In this document: in pieces, positions 1-7,418 of the stretch
How positions within the stretch are numbered: position 1 is the first letter of the stretch
How the letters are laid out: every line of letters starts with the position of its first letter
Source of the DNA: Aquabacterium sp.
GTDB taxonomy: Bacteria > Pseudomonadota > Gammaproteobacteria > Burkholderiales > Burkholderiaceae_C
DNA: 14,231 nucleotides
Direction of reading: 5' to 3'
Assembly (NCBI GenBank): GCA_017989885.1
Contig: JAGNPA010000011.1
Coordinates: 1-14,231 of the forward strand
The notes under the pieces: generated by a model
The model's input: only the letters and a program-made list of their open reading frames with translations
What the model was told of the DNA's origin: nothing
Database searches by the model: none
Position numbers and translations under genes: made by a program

Positions 1-660
1 CGGGTGTTCCGGTCGGCACGCCACTACGGTCTGCCCATCGAGCGCGGCGTGTTCACGCGCGGTGAAAGTCCCTGGCGCTACCTGCGGCCCTTGCAGGCCC
101 ACCTGTTCCTGTCGGCCAACGAGGCCGATGTGCGCTCGGCCCTGGCCGCGGGCGTGCCGGCCGCGCGCGTGCTGCCCCATGCCGCCCGCGCCGGCGAGGC
201 CCATCCGCATGAAGTGCGCATCGCGTTCGACGGCGATGCCGTGCTGTTCTCGGACGAGGCCGAACAGGTCTACCAAAGTGGCGGGCTGGACGCCTTCCAG
301 GCCCACGAGGTCGCCTTGGCCGAGCAGCCCCTGCCCGATGGGCCTTTCAAGCCCTTGCTCCAGGCCCTGCACACCCTGCAGCAACACGCGGCCAGCGGCG
401 GCGCCAATGGCATGCGCATCCGCACCGCGCTGGTCACCGCGCGCGGCGCCCCGGCGCACGAGCGCGCCATCCGCACCCTGATGAACTGGGGCATCGACGT
501 GCACGAGGCGCTGTTCCTGGGCGGCCTGCCCAAGGGCGAATTCCTGCGCGAGTTCGAACCCGACTTCTTCTTCGACGACCAGACCGGTCATGTCGACAAT
601 GCCGCGCCCCATGTGCCTTCCGGACATGTGGCCTCGGGGGTGAGCAACCCAGTGCGGTGA
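1..660 (+). CDS. 5'-nucleotidase, cytosolic type (5' end outside the window)
   Basis: The 3' part of a cytosolic 5'-nucleotidase (NT5C1-like, 5_nucleotid family), a HAD-like phosphatase that removes phosphate from nucleoside monophosphates. The frame is open from base 1. The GTG at 4 is only an internal codon, because the family is usually around 300 residues and about 219 codons are visible. Counting from that GTG, the HAD nucleophile region is FDGDAVLFSDEAE at 75-87 (DGD 76-78). The TAR segment is at 145-147, the conserved Lys in LPKGEFL at 177, and the acidic metal-binding motif FFFDDQTGH at 188-196. The last 20 or so residues look unstructured. The next gene on the same strand begins 31 to 76 bases downstream. 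The family call is firm; the exact substrate cannot be read from the sequence. Confidence 0.85.
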   Translation, partial: RVFRSARHYGLPIERGVFTRGESPWRYLRPLQAHLFLSANEADVRSALAAGVPAARVLPHAARAGEAHPHEVRIAFDGDAVLFSDEAEQVYQSGGLDAFQAHEVALAEQPLPDGPFKPLLQALHTLQQHAASGGANGMRIRTALVTARGAPAHERAIRTLMNWGIDVHEALFLGGLPKGEFLREFEPDFFFDDQTGHVDNAAPHVPSGHVASGVSNPVR

Positions 661-691
661 TCTGGCGGGCGATCCCGCTTTCGAGTCAGAC

Positions 692-1516
692 GTGGTACAA
701 ACGGTCGCTTCCGTTTCACCGTCATCAGGACGTGGTGTGTACTTGTCTGACTTTTTCGCCGACGCCGATGACGAGCTCATCGGCTGCATTCGGTGCCGCA
801 ATGCGAAGCCATTTCACCTCGATCTGAAGATGGCGTTCCAGCCCATTGTGGATGTGGACACGCGCACCGTCTTTGCCTACGAGGCCCTGGTCCGGGGCGC
901 CCAGGGCGCGTCCGCCGGTGAGGTGCTGGCCGCCGTGGCCCCGGAAGAGATGTACAGCTTTGACCAGACCTGCCGCGTGCTGGCCATCGAAACGGCGCAG
1001 CGTCTGGGCATGTCGACCTATCTGTCGATCAATTTCCTGCCCAACGCGGTGTACGAGCCGGCCACCTGCATCCGCTTGACGCTGGCGGCGGCCCGCAAGG
1101 TGGGCTTCCCCCCGGATCGGCTGATTTTCGAGCTGACCGAGGGCGAGAAGATCCATGATCCGGCCCACGCGCTGCGCATCATCAAGGACTATCAGCAGCG
1201 CGGCTTCCTCACGGCCATCGACGACTTTGGCGCGGGCTACTCGGGCTTGAACCTGCTGGCCGAGTTTCAGCCGCACATCGTCAAGCTCGACATGGCGTTG
1301 ACGCGCGACATCGACCGCGATCCGGTGCGCCGCGCCATCGTGGGTGGGGTGATTGGCACCTGCAAGGCGCTGGGCTGTCAGATCGTGGCCGAAGGCATCG
1401 AGACGCCGCAAGAGCTTGACACCTTGCGAGGCATGGGGGTCTCGATGTTCCAGGGTTACCTGCTGGCCCGCCCGCAGGTCGAGGCCTTGCCCGAGCCGGA
1501 CCTCACCTACTGCTGA
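692..1516 (+). CDS. EAL-domain cyclic-di-GMP phosphodiesterase, stand-alone
   Basis: Predicted to hydrolyse cyclic di-GMP to pGpG in the cytoplasm. A single EAL domain fills residues 45-265 with no GGDEF, PAS or membrane segment. All expected active-site residues are visible: E64 in YEALVRG, N114 in LSINFLPN, E147 in FELTEGE, D177 and D178 in IDDFGAGYSG, K198 in VKLD, E234 in VAEGIET and Q254 in FQGY. An active enzyme is therefore expected. The N-terminal 45 residues carry a CxxC pair (C32, C35) that could be a small metal or redox element, but nothing proves this. The start is uncertain: GTG at 692 has no clear ribosome site, whereas GTG at 737 has AGGA six bases upstream and would remove 15 residues. 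The gene converges with the MOSC gene across an 18-base gap. Confidence 0.92.
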   Translation: MVQTVASVSPSSGRGVYLSDFFADADDELIGCIRCRNAKPFHLDLKMAFQPIVDVDTRTVFAYEALVRGAQGASAGEVLAAVAPEEMYSFDQTCRVLAIETAQRLGMSTYLSINFLPNAVYEPATCIRLTLAAARKVGFPPDRLIFELTEGEKIHDPAHALRIIKDYQQRGFLTAIDDFGAGYSGLNLLAEFQPHIVKLDMALTRDIDRDPVRRAIVGGVIGTCKALGCQIVAEGIETPQELDTLRGMGVSMFQGYLLARPQVEALPEPDLTYC

Positions 1517-1534
1517 GGCCGTGGCGCCGGTGGC

Positions 1535-2158
1535 TCAGTCCAGGTGCCGCCGGTTCATCTTGGCGCTGAACAGCTCCTTGATGCTCACCTCGCGCGCACC
1601 GGGGACCAGTTCATACGTCTCGCCTGCGGCGATCGTGCCGGGCTGGATCACCGACAGGTAGAAGCCGCAGTAGCCCGACTGCGCCATCATCTTGGTGGCC
1701 TGCTTGAAGCCCATGATCGCGTCGAACTTGAAGCAGGGCCGGCGCGGTTCACTGATCGCCAGCACGCAGTCACTGAATTTCAACTGGTCGCCCACGTAGG
1801 CGTCGGCCTCCAGCAAACCGGTCAGCGTCAGGTTCTCGCCCAGCATGCCGTGCGGCAGGGCCTCGTCCCAGGCTTGTGCGCTCGCCTGGGCACGCACGGT
1901 CTGCCAGAAGGCGTAGTGCTCGTGGGGGTAGGCATACACGGCCTTGCTCAGACCCCCGTGCACCGTCAGGTCGGCCTGCTCGTCGCCCGCCAGGCCCAGC
2001 CGCTGCACGCCGATGCGTTGGGGGTCGGCCGGGGTGCTGACCGCGCGCTTGCCGATGCCGCTGAGCACGCGGCGGCCGTCGATCTCAAGGGGGGTGGCCA
2101 AGGCGGTGTTGACCGACAGGATCTGGCGCGGCAGCAGCGTGGACATGATCGGGCGCAA
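1535..2158 (-). CDS. MOSC-domain protein, YiiM-like
   Basis: MOSC domains are the beta-barrel found at the end of molybdenum-cofactor sulfurases. The YiiM branch supports Moco-dependent detoxification of N-hydroxylated bases in Escherichia coli. Visible marks are the HGG motif followed by AVYAYPHEHYAFW (67-85), GMLGENLTLTGL (104-115) and the conserved Cys in EPRRPCFKF (C142). The C-terminal stretch REVSIKELF (189-197) is the beginning of the 3-alpha domain that follows MOSC in YiiM. It stops early: 207 residues against about 220 in YiiM. The start at 2158 is TTG; ATG at 2146 is equally good and neither has a convincing ribosome site. The gene lies 71 to 83 bases downstream of the ModC-like gene on the same strand, so a shared transcript is possible and fits a molybdenum theme. 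Confidence 0.85.
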   Translation of the reverse strand: MRPIMSTLLPRQILSVNTALATPLEIDGRRVLSGIGKRAVSTPADPQRIGVQRLGLAGDEQADLTVHGGLSKAVYAYPHEHYAFWQTVRAQASAQAWDEALPHGMLGENLTLTGLLEADAYVGDQLKFSDCVLAISEPRRPCFKFDAIMGFKQATKMMAQSGYCGFYLSVIQPGTIAAGETYELVPGAREVSIKELFSAKMNRRHLD

Positions 2159-2229
2159 TCAGGAGGGGTGGAGCAGAGGGTTCGGGGCCGCAGTATGCGC
2201 CCGTTCGCCCGCAGGGCGCTTGCGGTGGC

Positions 2230-3636
2230 TCAGTGCCAGGCCGATACCGTGGTCGCCATGGCCTTGAAACCCACCACACAGGGGCTGCCCGGCTGCCAGT
2301 CCATCTGTTGAATGGCCTTGCGGGTCAACAGGGCCCACACGGCCGGTGGGGACTGCTCCGCATCCCCGTGCAGGCCCAGGGCCTGGTCCAGCTCGATCCC
2401 GACGGCGCCGTAGGTGCCATGCTCGCCCGCCAGCATCACCTGGGTGATGCGGCCGTGCAGGCAGTTGAGGCTGCTCGTGTCGCTCGGGGGTTGGTGGTGC
2501 AGGCTCAGGTCGCGCGCGCGCAGCTTCAGGCGCACCCGGCTGCCCACGGGGTGCAGCATGGCCGGCACCGTGATGCGCTGGCCGCCCACGTCCACCTCGC
2601 TGAGCAGCCAGTTCAGGTCGTGGCGGCGCACCACGCCTTCGAGCACGCTGCCCGCATCCGTTCCTTCCAGAAAGGTCGACAGGGACACGTCCGAGAGCAC
2701 CTGGAGCGCTGGCCCCGCACTGGCCATGCGGCCCTCGTGCAGCACCAGCACGTCGTCGGCCAGGCGCACCACCTCGCTCATCTTGGGGCTGACCAGCACC
2801 ATGGGCAGGCGCCAGCGGCGGGGGATCTCGGCCAGCAGCTCCAGCAACTCGTCGTGCTCGTGGGCGGGTACCTCGCCCAGCGGGTTGTCCAGCAGCAGGG
2901 CCTGCGGGCGTGACAGCAGGGCGCGGCCCAGGGCCACGCGCACCCGCTGCGCGGCGGTGAGCTGCGCGGGGCGGCGGGGCAGCAGGGTGGCCAGTTCCAG
3001 CCACGCCACGATCTGCGCGAAGTCGGGGGCGTCGGCGGGGGCGGCGCCGCGGGGCAGGCCATAGCGCAGGTTGCCGCGCACGCTCAGGTGGGCGAACAGG
3101 TGGGCGTGGGCGTCCAGCCAGACCAGGCGCCGCTGGTGCACGGGCAGGTTGATGCGGGCGCTGCCGTCATACAGGGTGTCCTGCCCCAGCGCGATGCGCC
3201 CCCCCTTGGCCGGGATGAGGCCGGCGGCCGCCTGCAACAGGGCGCTCTGGGTGGCGGGCTCGCGGCCCACCAGGGCACAGACGCGGCCCGGGGGCACGCG
3301 AAACTGCGCGCGGATGTCCAGGCCTGGCTGCTGCAGACGCAGCTCCACACTCAGGGCTCGGGCCGACGTCGAGGCGGGGCGGGGCTTGGCGAGCGGGGGC
3401 GCGGGCAGTTGCATGGCCAGGGTCCACCAACTGCGCCAGCGCGAGGCGCCCAGGGTGTGGGCCAGCGGCCGGCTCATGGGGGGGAGGGCCTGGGTGCGCT
3501 GCCCCATCCACAGCATCAGGGCCAGCAGGGCCATCATGCTGGCGGCCACGATGTTGCCGACCAGGGGCAGGTCGATCTGGCCGTCGGGCAGGGTGGGCAG
3601 CCAGGGCCAGGCGCGCAGCAAGGTGTCCATCGTCAT
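2230..3636 (-). CDS. Degenerate ModB-ModC fusion: ABC pseudo-ATPase with TOBE-like C-terminus
   Basis: Reads as a molybdate ABC transporter ATPase (ModC) whose chemistry is gone. Residues 24-45 form one membrane segment. Residues 58-76 (AHTLGASRWRSWWTLAM) resemble the cytoplasmic EAA loop of ModB, so a much shortened permease is fused in front. The ATPase part (95-325) keeps the ModC hallmark HLSVRGNLRYGL (183-194). However, Walker A is GREPATQS (124-131, Lys replaced by Gln), the Q-loop Gln is Leu (174), the signature is LTAAQ (226-230), Walker B is LLLDNP (Glu replaced by Asn 251), and the H-loop His is Pro (284). The C-terminal 330-468 resembles the ModC TOBE/Mop domain. The ATG at 3636 overlaps the TGA of the binding-protein gene (ATGA); ATG at 3630 is the alternative. 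The 468-codon frame is intact, so either repurposing or early decay is possible. ATP-driven transport is very unlikely. Confidence 0.75.
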   Translation of the reverse strand: MTMDTLLRAWPWLPTLPDGQIDLPLVGNIVAASMMALLALMLWMGQRTQALPPMSRPLAHTLGASRWRSWWTLAMQLPAPPLAKPRPASTSARALSVELRLQQPGLDIRAQFRVPPGRVCALVGREPATQSALLQAAAGLIPAKGGRIALGQDTLYDGSARINLPVHQRRLVWLDAHAHLFAHLSVRGNLRYGLPRGAAPADAPDFAQIVAWLELATLLPRRPAQLTAAQRVRVALGRALLSRPQALLLDNPLGEVPAHEHDELLELLAEIPRRWRLPMVLVSPKMSEVVRLADDVLVLHEGRMASAGPALQVLSDVSLSTFLEGTDAGSVLEGVVRRHDLNWLLSEVDVGGQRITVPAMLHPVGSRVRLKLRARDLSLHHQPPSDTSSLNCLHGRITQVMLAGEHGTYGAVGIELDQALGLHGDAEQSPPAVWALLTRKAIQQMDWQPGSPCVVGFKAMATTVSAWH

Positions 3637-4436
3637 GCCTTGGGGCCTTGCCAGCCGGGACGGCTCGCCTTGACCGCTTTCTGGGCCAGCGGCCATTGCA
3701 GCCAGCTCACCAGCAGCTTGGCACCCGGGTGGCGCGAGCGGAAGGCGCAGGCCACCTGGGCCTCCAGCACGAAGTTCGGACCCCCTGCCAGCCAGATCTT
3801 GCGCGGCTCGCCCTGCGGTGGGGTGGCCAGCCACTGGGCACGGGTCATGAGCCGGTAGGTGGGCAGGCGGGCCCCCGTCTTCACGCTGGCCGCGAGGCTC
3901 AGCAGGGCGCGCAGCTGGCCGCCACTGAGCCGGTGGGCCAGGGCTTCCAGGGGCGAGTCGGCCTCCAGTGGGTGCCAGTTGGCCACGCCGGCCCGGCACG
4001 CCGCCAGCACCTGCATCAGGGCGCGGGCGGCATCGGCCTCGCCCCGGATGCCAGCGACATCGTCGGCAGGCCCCAGCAACAGCACGTCGGTGCGCGCCAC
4101 CGTCTGGCGGTTGAAGATCAGGCCGTCCTTTTCCAGCGCCTCGGCACGCGGGTGCGACAGGAACAGGCCGGCGTCGATGCTCCCCTGTTCCAGGGCGTTC
4201 AGCACCTGGCGTGTGCCCATGGCCTCGAAGCGCGCGGTCCAGCCCAGGTCCTTGCGCATGGCCGACTGCCAGCGCCCGGTCAGGCCGGTGCTGATCAGCA
4301 GCGGGTCGGCGCCGGTGCGGGGGCTGTCGGCCCGCGCGGGCACGCGCCCCTGTGCCTGGCTGGCCGAGGGCGCCGCGAGCAGGCCCAGACCGCTCAGGGT
4401 CGTGGTGAGGAAGGTGCGGCGGGCGGAGACAGACAT
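3633..4436 (-). CDS. Tat-exported TupA/ModA-like substrate-binding protein, degenerate
   Basis: Probable periplasmic binding protein of the tungstate/molybdate type, 267 residues from ATG at 4436. An upstream in-frame start at 4514 is rejected because the export signal begins at 4436. The signal has the twin-arginine pattern SARRTFL (4-10), a hydrophobic core and a likely cut after SQA. TupA-like landmarks follow in order: GTRQVLNALEQGSIDAGLF (74-92), GPADDVAGI (122-130) and a C-terminal segment ending in a WL...A.KA pattern. The TTTS ligand loop expected at the mature N-terminus of TupA is replaced by STGLTGRW (49-56), so oxyanion binding is doubtful. The stop codon overlaps the start of the ModC-like gene by four bases, indicating translational coupling. 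No strong ribosome site was seen. Alternative: a more general PBP-like protein with another ligand. Confidence 0.65.
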   Translation of the reverse strand: MSVSARRTFLTTTLSGLGLLAAPSASQAQGRVPARADSPRTGADPLLISTGLTGRWQSAMRKDLGWTARFEAMGTRQVLNALEQGSIDAGLFLSHPRAEALEKDGLIFNRQTVARTDVLLLGPADDVAGIRGEADAARALMQVLAACRAGVANWHPLEADSPLEALAHRLSGGQLRALLSLAASVKTGARLPTYRLMTRAQWLATPPQGEPRKIWLAGGPNFVLEAQVACAFRSRHPGAKLLVSWLQWPLAQKAVKASRPGWQGPKA

Positions 4437-4583
4437 GGCGGGCGGGCGACGAAACAGGGCCCCGGCGGGGCGGGCAAGCCTGTCAGGATACAAAAAAGCA
4501 GCACCGCCGGGCACGCTTTCTTGGGGGGTTGGGGTCTGTCCCCGGTTCGCATCGGGGTCAGGGGGGTGTCAAAAACCGGCGAC

Positions 4584-4611
4584 TTGATTAAAATGGAAGG
4601 TTCCCGATAAG
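4584..4611 (+). promoter_or_regulatory. Candidate sigma-70 promoter for pckG
   Basis: TTGATT (4584-4589) and GATAAG (4606-4611) are separated by 16 bases in the most AT-rich part of the intergenic region. The -35 box is a good match and the -10 box a fair one. If correct, transcription would start near 4618 and give a leader of about 140 bases before the pckG ATG, long enough to hold the hairpins at 4699-4738. Other promoters cannot be excluded by eye. Confidence 0.35.
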
Positions 4612-4698
4612 CCTGTCGTGTGTTCACCCCGGTGATTTGCCGGGTACGCTGGACAGCGACAGATGGCGCGGGCCGCACGCCAAGGCGGGGTGTCGAGA

Positions 4699-4738
4699 GC
4701 ATGGTGCAGGGTGCCGTGCTGTCGAGACCCTGTTTTTT
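4699..4738 (+). promoter_or_regulatory. Terminator-like hairpin with a competing upstream hairpin in the pckG leader
   Basis: CAGGGT (4707-4712) pairs with ACCCTG (4727-4732) and is followed at once by six T (4733-4738), then AATTTT. This is the form of a short intrinsic terminator 18 bases before the pckG start codon. An alternative hairpin, GCATGGTGC (4699-4707) with GTGCCGTGC (4711-4719), nine pairs including three G-U, uses the 5' arm of the first hairpin, so the two cannot coexist. That is the arrangement of a transcription attenuator. The terminator stem is only six pairs with a 14-base loop, and GC-rich DNA forms hairpins easily, so this is a candidate only. Confidence 0.35.
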
Positions 4739-4756
4739 AATTTTCTGGAGTGAGTC

Positions 4757-6613
4757 ATGACTGCTGCAGTACAGGTGAATGCACCTGCTTACGTCAAAAA
4801 CACCAAGCTGATCGCCTGGGTGGCCGAAATCGCCGCCCTGACCCAGCCCAAGGACATCGTCTGGTGTGACGGTTCGACCGAAGAGTACGACCGCCTGTGC
4901 GCCCAGCTCGTGGCCGCCGGCTCGTTCAAGAAGCTCAACCCCGAGCTGCGCCCCAACTCCTACCTGGCCTGGACCCACCCGTCCGACGTGGCCCGCGTGG
5001 AAGACCGCACCTTCATCTGCGCCGAGCGCAAGGAAGATGCCGGCCCCACCAACAACTGGTGTGAGCCCGCCGAAATGCGCGCCAAGCTGCAAACCGGTGA
5101 AGACGCCCTGTTCAAGGGCTGCATGAAGGGTCGCACGATGTACGTGATCCCCTTCTCGATGGGCCCGCTGGGCTCGAACATCGCCCACATCGGCGTCGAG
5201 CTGTCTGACTCGGCCTATGTCGCCGTCAACATGAAGCTCATGACCCGCATGGGCAAGGGCGTGATCGACGTGCTGGGCACCGATGGCGAGTTCGTGCCCT
5301 GCGTGCACACCGTGGGCGCCCCGCTGGAAGCCGGTCAGCAAGACTCGGCCTGGCCGTGCAACCCTGACACCAAGTACATCGTCCACTACCCCACGACCCG
5401 CGAAATCTGGTCCTACGGTTCGGGCTACGGCGGCAACGCGCTGCTGGGCAAGAAGTGCTTCGCACTGCGCATCGCCTCCACGATGGGCCGTGACCAGGGC
5501 TGGCTGGCCGAGCACATGCTGCTGCTGGGCGTGACCAACCCCGAAGGCCAGAAGTACCACGTCGCTGCTGCCTTCCCCTCGGCCTGCGGCAAGACCAACT
5601 TCTCCATGCTGATCCCGCCCGAGGGCTACAACGGCTGGAAGGTCACCACCATCGGTGACGACATCGCCTGGATCAAGCCCGGTGCCGACGGCAAGCTGTA
5701 CGCCATCAACCCCGAAGCCGGTTACTTCGGCGTGGCCCCTGGCACCAACACGCTGACCAACTTCAACTGCATGAAGTCGCTCGACCGTGACGTGATCTTC
5801 ACGAACGTGGCCCTGACCGACGACGGCGACGTGTGGTGGGAGTCGATGACCGACGAGCTGCCCGCTCACCTGGTCGACTGGCAAGGCAATGACTGGACCC
5901 CGGCGATTGCCAAGGAAAAGGGCACCAAGGCCGCGCACCCGAACGCCCGCTTCACCGTCTCGGCCATCAACAACCCGGCCCTGGACCCCGAGTGGGACAA
6001 CCCCGCTGGCGTGCCGATCGACGCCTTCATCTTCGGTGGCCGTCGCTCCACGACCGTGCCGCTGGTGACCGAGGCCCGTGACTGGACCGAAGGCGTCTAC
6101 ATGGCCGCCACCATGGGTTCGGAAACCACCGCCGCCGCTTTTGGCGCGCAAGGTGTCGTGCGCCGCGATCCGTTCGCCATGCTGCCCTTCATGGGCTACA
6201 ACATGAGCGACTACTTCCAGCACTGGCTGAACCTGGGCAACAAGCTGGCCGCCTCCGGCGCCCAACTGCCCAAGATCTACTGCGTGAACTGGTTCCGCAA
6301 GGGCCCCGATGGCAAGTTCGTGTGGCCGGGCTACAGCGAGAACATGCGCGTGCTGGAGTGGATGCTGGGTCGCCTGCAAGGCAAGGCCCACGGTGTCGAG
6401 AACGCCTTCGGCATCAGCCCCACCTACGAAGACATCAACTGGAATGGCCTGAACTTCACCAAGGACCAGTTCCAGTCCGTCATCGGCATCGACACCGCCG
6501 CCTGGACGCAAGAGCTCAAGCTGCACGACGAGCTGTTCACCCAGTTGGCCCACAACCTGCCGGCCGAAATGCCCGCGACCAAGGCCAAGCTGGCCCAACG
6601 TCTGGCGGCCTGA
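4757..6613 (+). CDS. pckG: Phosphoenolpyruvate carboxykinase (GTP)
   Basis: Cytosolic enzyme converting oxaloacetate and GTP to phosphoenolpyruvate, CO2 and GDP, the entry step of gluconeogenesis from TCA intermediates. At 618 residues it has full family length. The GTP-type P-loop FPSACGKTN is at 273-281 with the reactive Cys at 277. The nucleotide-contact segment [12 protein letters not shown] lies near 424-435, and the substrate-side segment [17 protein letters not shown] near 218-234. The GTP form is distinguished from the unrelated-length ATP form (pckA) by this P-loop and by size. ATG at 4757 is preceded by GGAG (4747-4750) with a six-base spacer. The gene is monocistronic: a divergent gene lies upstream, and a strong terminator with a convergent TetR gene lies downstream. 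Expression may be modulated by the leader hairpins at 4699-4738. Confidence 0.97.
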   Translation: MTAAVQVNAPAYVKNTKLIAWVAEIAALTQPKDIVWCDGSTEEYDRLCAQLVAAGSFKKLNPELRPNSYLAWTHPSDVARVEDRTFICAERKEDAGPTNNWCEPAEMRAKLQTGEDALFKGCMKGRTMYVIPFSMGPLGSNIAHIGVELSDSAYVAVNMKLMTRMGKGVIDVLGTDGEFVPCVHTVGAPLEAGQQDSAWPCNPDTKYIVHYPTTREIWSYGSGYGGNALLGKKCFALRIASTMGRDQGWLAEHMLLLGVTNPEGQKYHVAAAFPSACGKTNFSMLIPPEGYNGWKVTTIGDDIAWIKPGADGKLYAINPEAGYFGVAPGTNTLTNFNCMKSLDRDVIFTNVALTDDGDVWWESMTDELPAHLVDWQGNDWTPAIAKEKGTKAAHPNARFTVSAINNPALDPEWDNPAGVPIDAFIFGGRRSTTVPLVTEARDWTEGVYMAATMGSETTAAAFGAQGVVRRDPFAMLPFMGYNMSDYFQHWLNLGNKLAASGAQLPKIYCVNWFRKGPDGKFVWPGYSENMRVLEWMLGRLQGKAHGVENAFGISPTYEDINWNGLNFTKDQFQSVIGIDTAAWTQELKLHDELFTQLAHNLPAEMPATKAKLAQRLAA

Positions 6614-6638
6614 TCGGCTCGGGTGCGTTGTCCCTGAG

Positions 6639-6663
6639 AACCCCGCTTCGGCGGGGTTTTTTT
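6639..6663 (+). terminator. Intrinsic terminator of pckG
   Basis: AACCCCGC (6639-6646), a TTCG tetraloop (6647-6650) and GCGGGGTT (6651-6658) form an eight-pair stem running into seven T (6657-6663), 26 bases after the pckG stop. Read on the other strand, the stem is not followed by a T run, so it mainly serves the plus strand. Confidence 0.92.
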
Positions 6664-6674
6664 ACGTCTGTCGT

Positions 6675-7340
6675 TCAGCGCGCGGTGCTGCGCAGGTCCA
6701 CCACCTCGCGGGTGATCATGGCGGCGTAGCGCTGCACCACGGCCTGAGCGTCCAGGTCGGGCTCATCGGTCAGCATTTCCTGCACCGCGTAGCCCATCTC
6801 CACGGCCAGGCGCGCGAAGGTCTGGATCTGCTTCGGATCGACGCTCGGGTAGGCGTCGACGAAAGCCTGCTCGATGAGTTGGGAGACGTGCCGGTGGGAT
6901 GCCACGCGAACCTCGTGCAGTGCCGGCACGGCGCGCAGCGCACGCATGATCCAGGCGCCCCCCGCAAACGCATCGGTCAGGGCAATGGTGTCGATGAACA
7001 AGCGCTGCAGACGCTGGTGGAACTCGGCCGGTGGTGCCGCCACGGTGGCCGGGGTCGCCCAATCGGCCAGCAGGGCGTTCTGCGCGCCCATCAAACGCTC
7101 ACCCAGGGCGTGCAGCACCGCGTACTTGTTCGGAAAGTAGCGATACAGCGCGGGGGGCGTGAGGCCGGCGCGTTCGCAGATGAGGTTGGTGGACAGGCGC
7201 TCGATGCCGACCTCGGCGAGCAACTCGGCCGTGATCGACAGGATGCGTTCGAAGGTTTCCTGCGCGCGGCCTTGACGGGGCAAGGTCTTGGTGTCCAGGT
7301 CTGGCGGGTTCGGCCGGTTGGTCGTGAGAGAGCTTGGCAT
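6675..7340 (-). CDS. TetR/AcrR-family transcriptional regulator
   Basis: One-component repressor-type protein. The N-terminal DNA-binding domain is clear: FERILSITAELLAEVGIERL is followed by the recognition helix LTPPALYRYFPNKYAVLHAL, the standard TetR layout. The C-terminal ligand and dimer domain is alpha-helical, as usual, and does not reveal the ligand. The start is uncertain. ATG at 7340 gives 221 residues, normal for the family; in-frame starts at 7367 and 7418 would add unconserved residues, and none has a clear ribosome site. It faces the ceramidase gene across a 134-base region containing a dyad (7419-7436), so it most likely controls itself and the ceramidase-cytochrome-oxidase-PLP operon. 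The ligand is unknown; a sphingoid base or fatty acyl compound is an inference from context. Confidence 0.9.
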   Translation of the reverse strand: MPSSLTTNRPNPPDLDTKTLPRQGRAQETFERILSITAELLAEVGIERLSTNLICERAGLTPPALYRYFPNKYAVLHALGERLMGAQNALLADWATPATVAAPPAEFHQRLQRLFIDTIALTDAFAGGAWIMRALRAVPALHEVRVASHRHVSQLIEQAFVDAYPSVDPKQIQTFARLAVEMGYAVQEMLTDEPDLDAQAVVQRYAAMITREVVDLRSTAR

Positions 7341-7418
7341 CTTTTGGCCCGTGATCGTTGCGGGCATTCTGGCACGCACGGCTCGGTCAGCATGGATCGC
7401 GGGTATCCACCGATGCAA

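Larger units (their letters stand above)
4437..4756. promoter_or_regulatory. 320-base intergenic region between the divergent binding-protein gene and pckG
   Basis: No credible coding frame was seen. It is less GC-rich around 4560-4615 and 4733-4745. It contains a candidate sigma-70 promoter toward pckG (4584-4611), an inverted repeat TCACC-CC-GGTGA at 4624-4635, and two copies of TGTCGAGA (4691-4698 and 4720-4727) set 29 bases apart. A pair of overlapping leader hairpins lies directly before the pckG ribosome site. A GC hairpin CCCCG/CGGGG at 4540-4557 is also present. No convincing promoter toward the minus-strand transporter genes was recognised. Confidence 0.5.

Noticed and set aside
663..682. 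Hairpin GCGGG-CGAT-CCCGC after the 5'-nucleotidase gene
   Set aside because: Only five pairs and three T follow; too weak to call a terminator.
1513..1538. CTGAG...CTCAG hairpin between the convergent EAL and MOSC genes
   Set aside because: It has a bulge and no T run on either strand, and it lies partly in both stop regions; it may still help termination but cannot be supported.
2159..2229. GCCC-GCA-GGGC hairpin between the ModC-like and MOSC genes
   Set aside because: Four to five pairs and no T run; such stems are common in DNA of this GC content.
3637..3999. In-frame upstream extension of the ModC-like gene to 3999
   Set aside because: It would overlap the binding-protein gene for about 360 bases with Pro/Ala/Gly/Arg-rich text, while ATG 3636 has the standard ATGA overlap.
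4510..4530. Sigma-54-like GGGCACG...CTTGG before pckG
   Set aside because: The -12 GC is missing and the spacing between the GG and the second element is off by about one base.
4394..6598. Very long minus-strand open frame (734 codons) opposite pckG
   Set aside because: It mirrors pckG, is rich in His/Val/Gly/Gln without any domain pattern, and results from the codon bias of the real gene on the plus strand.
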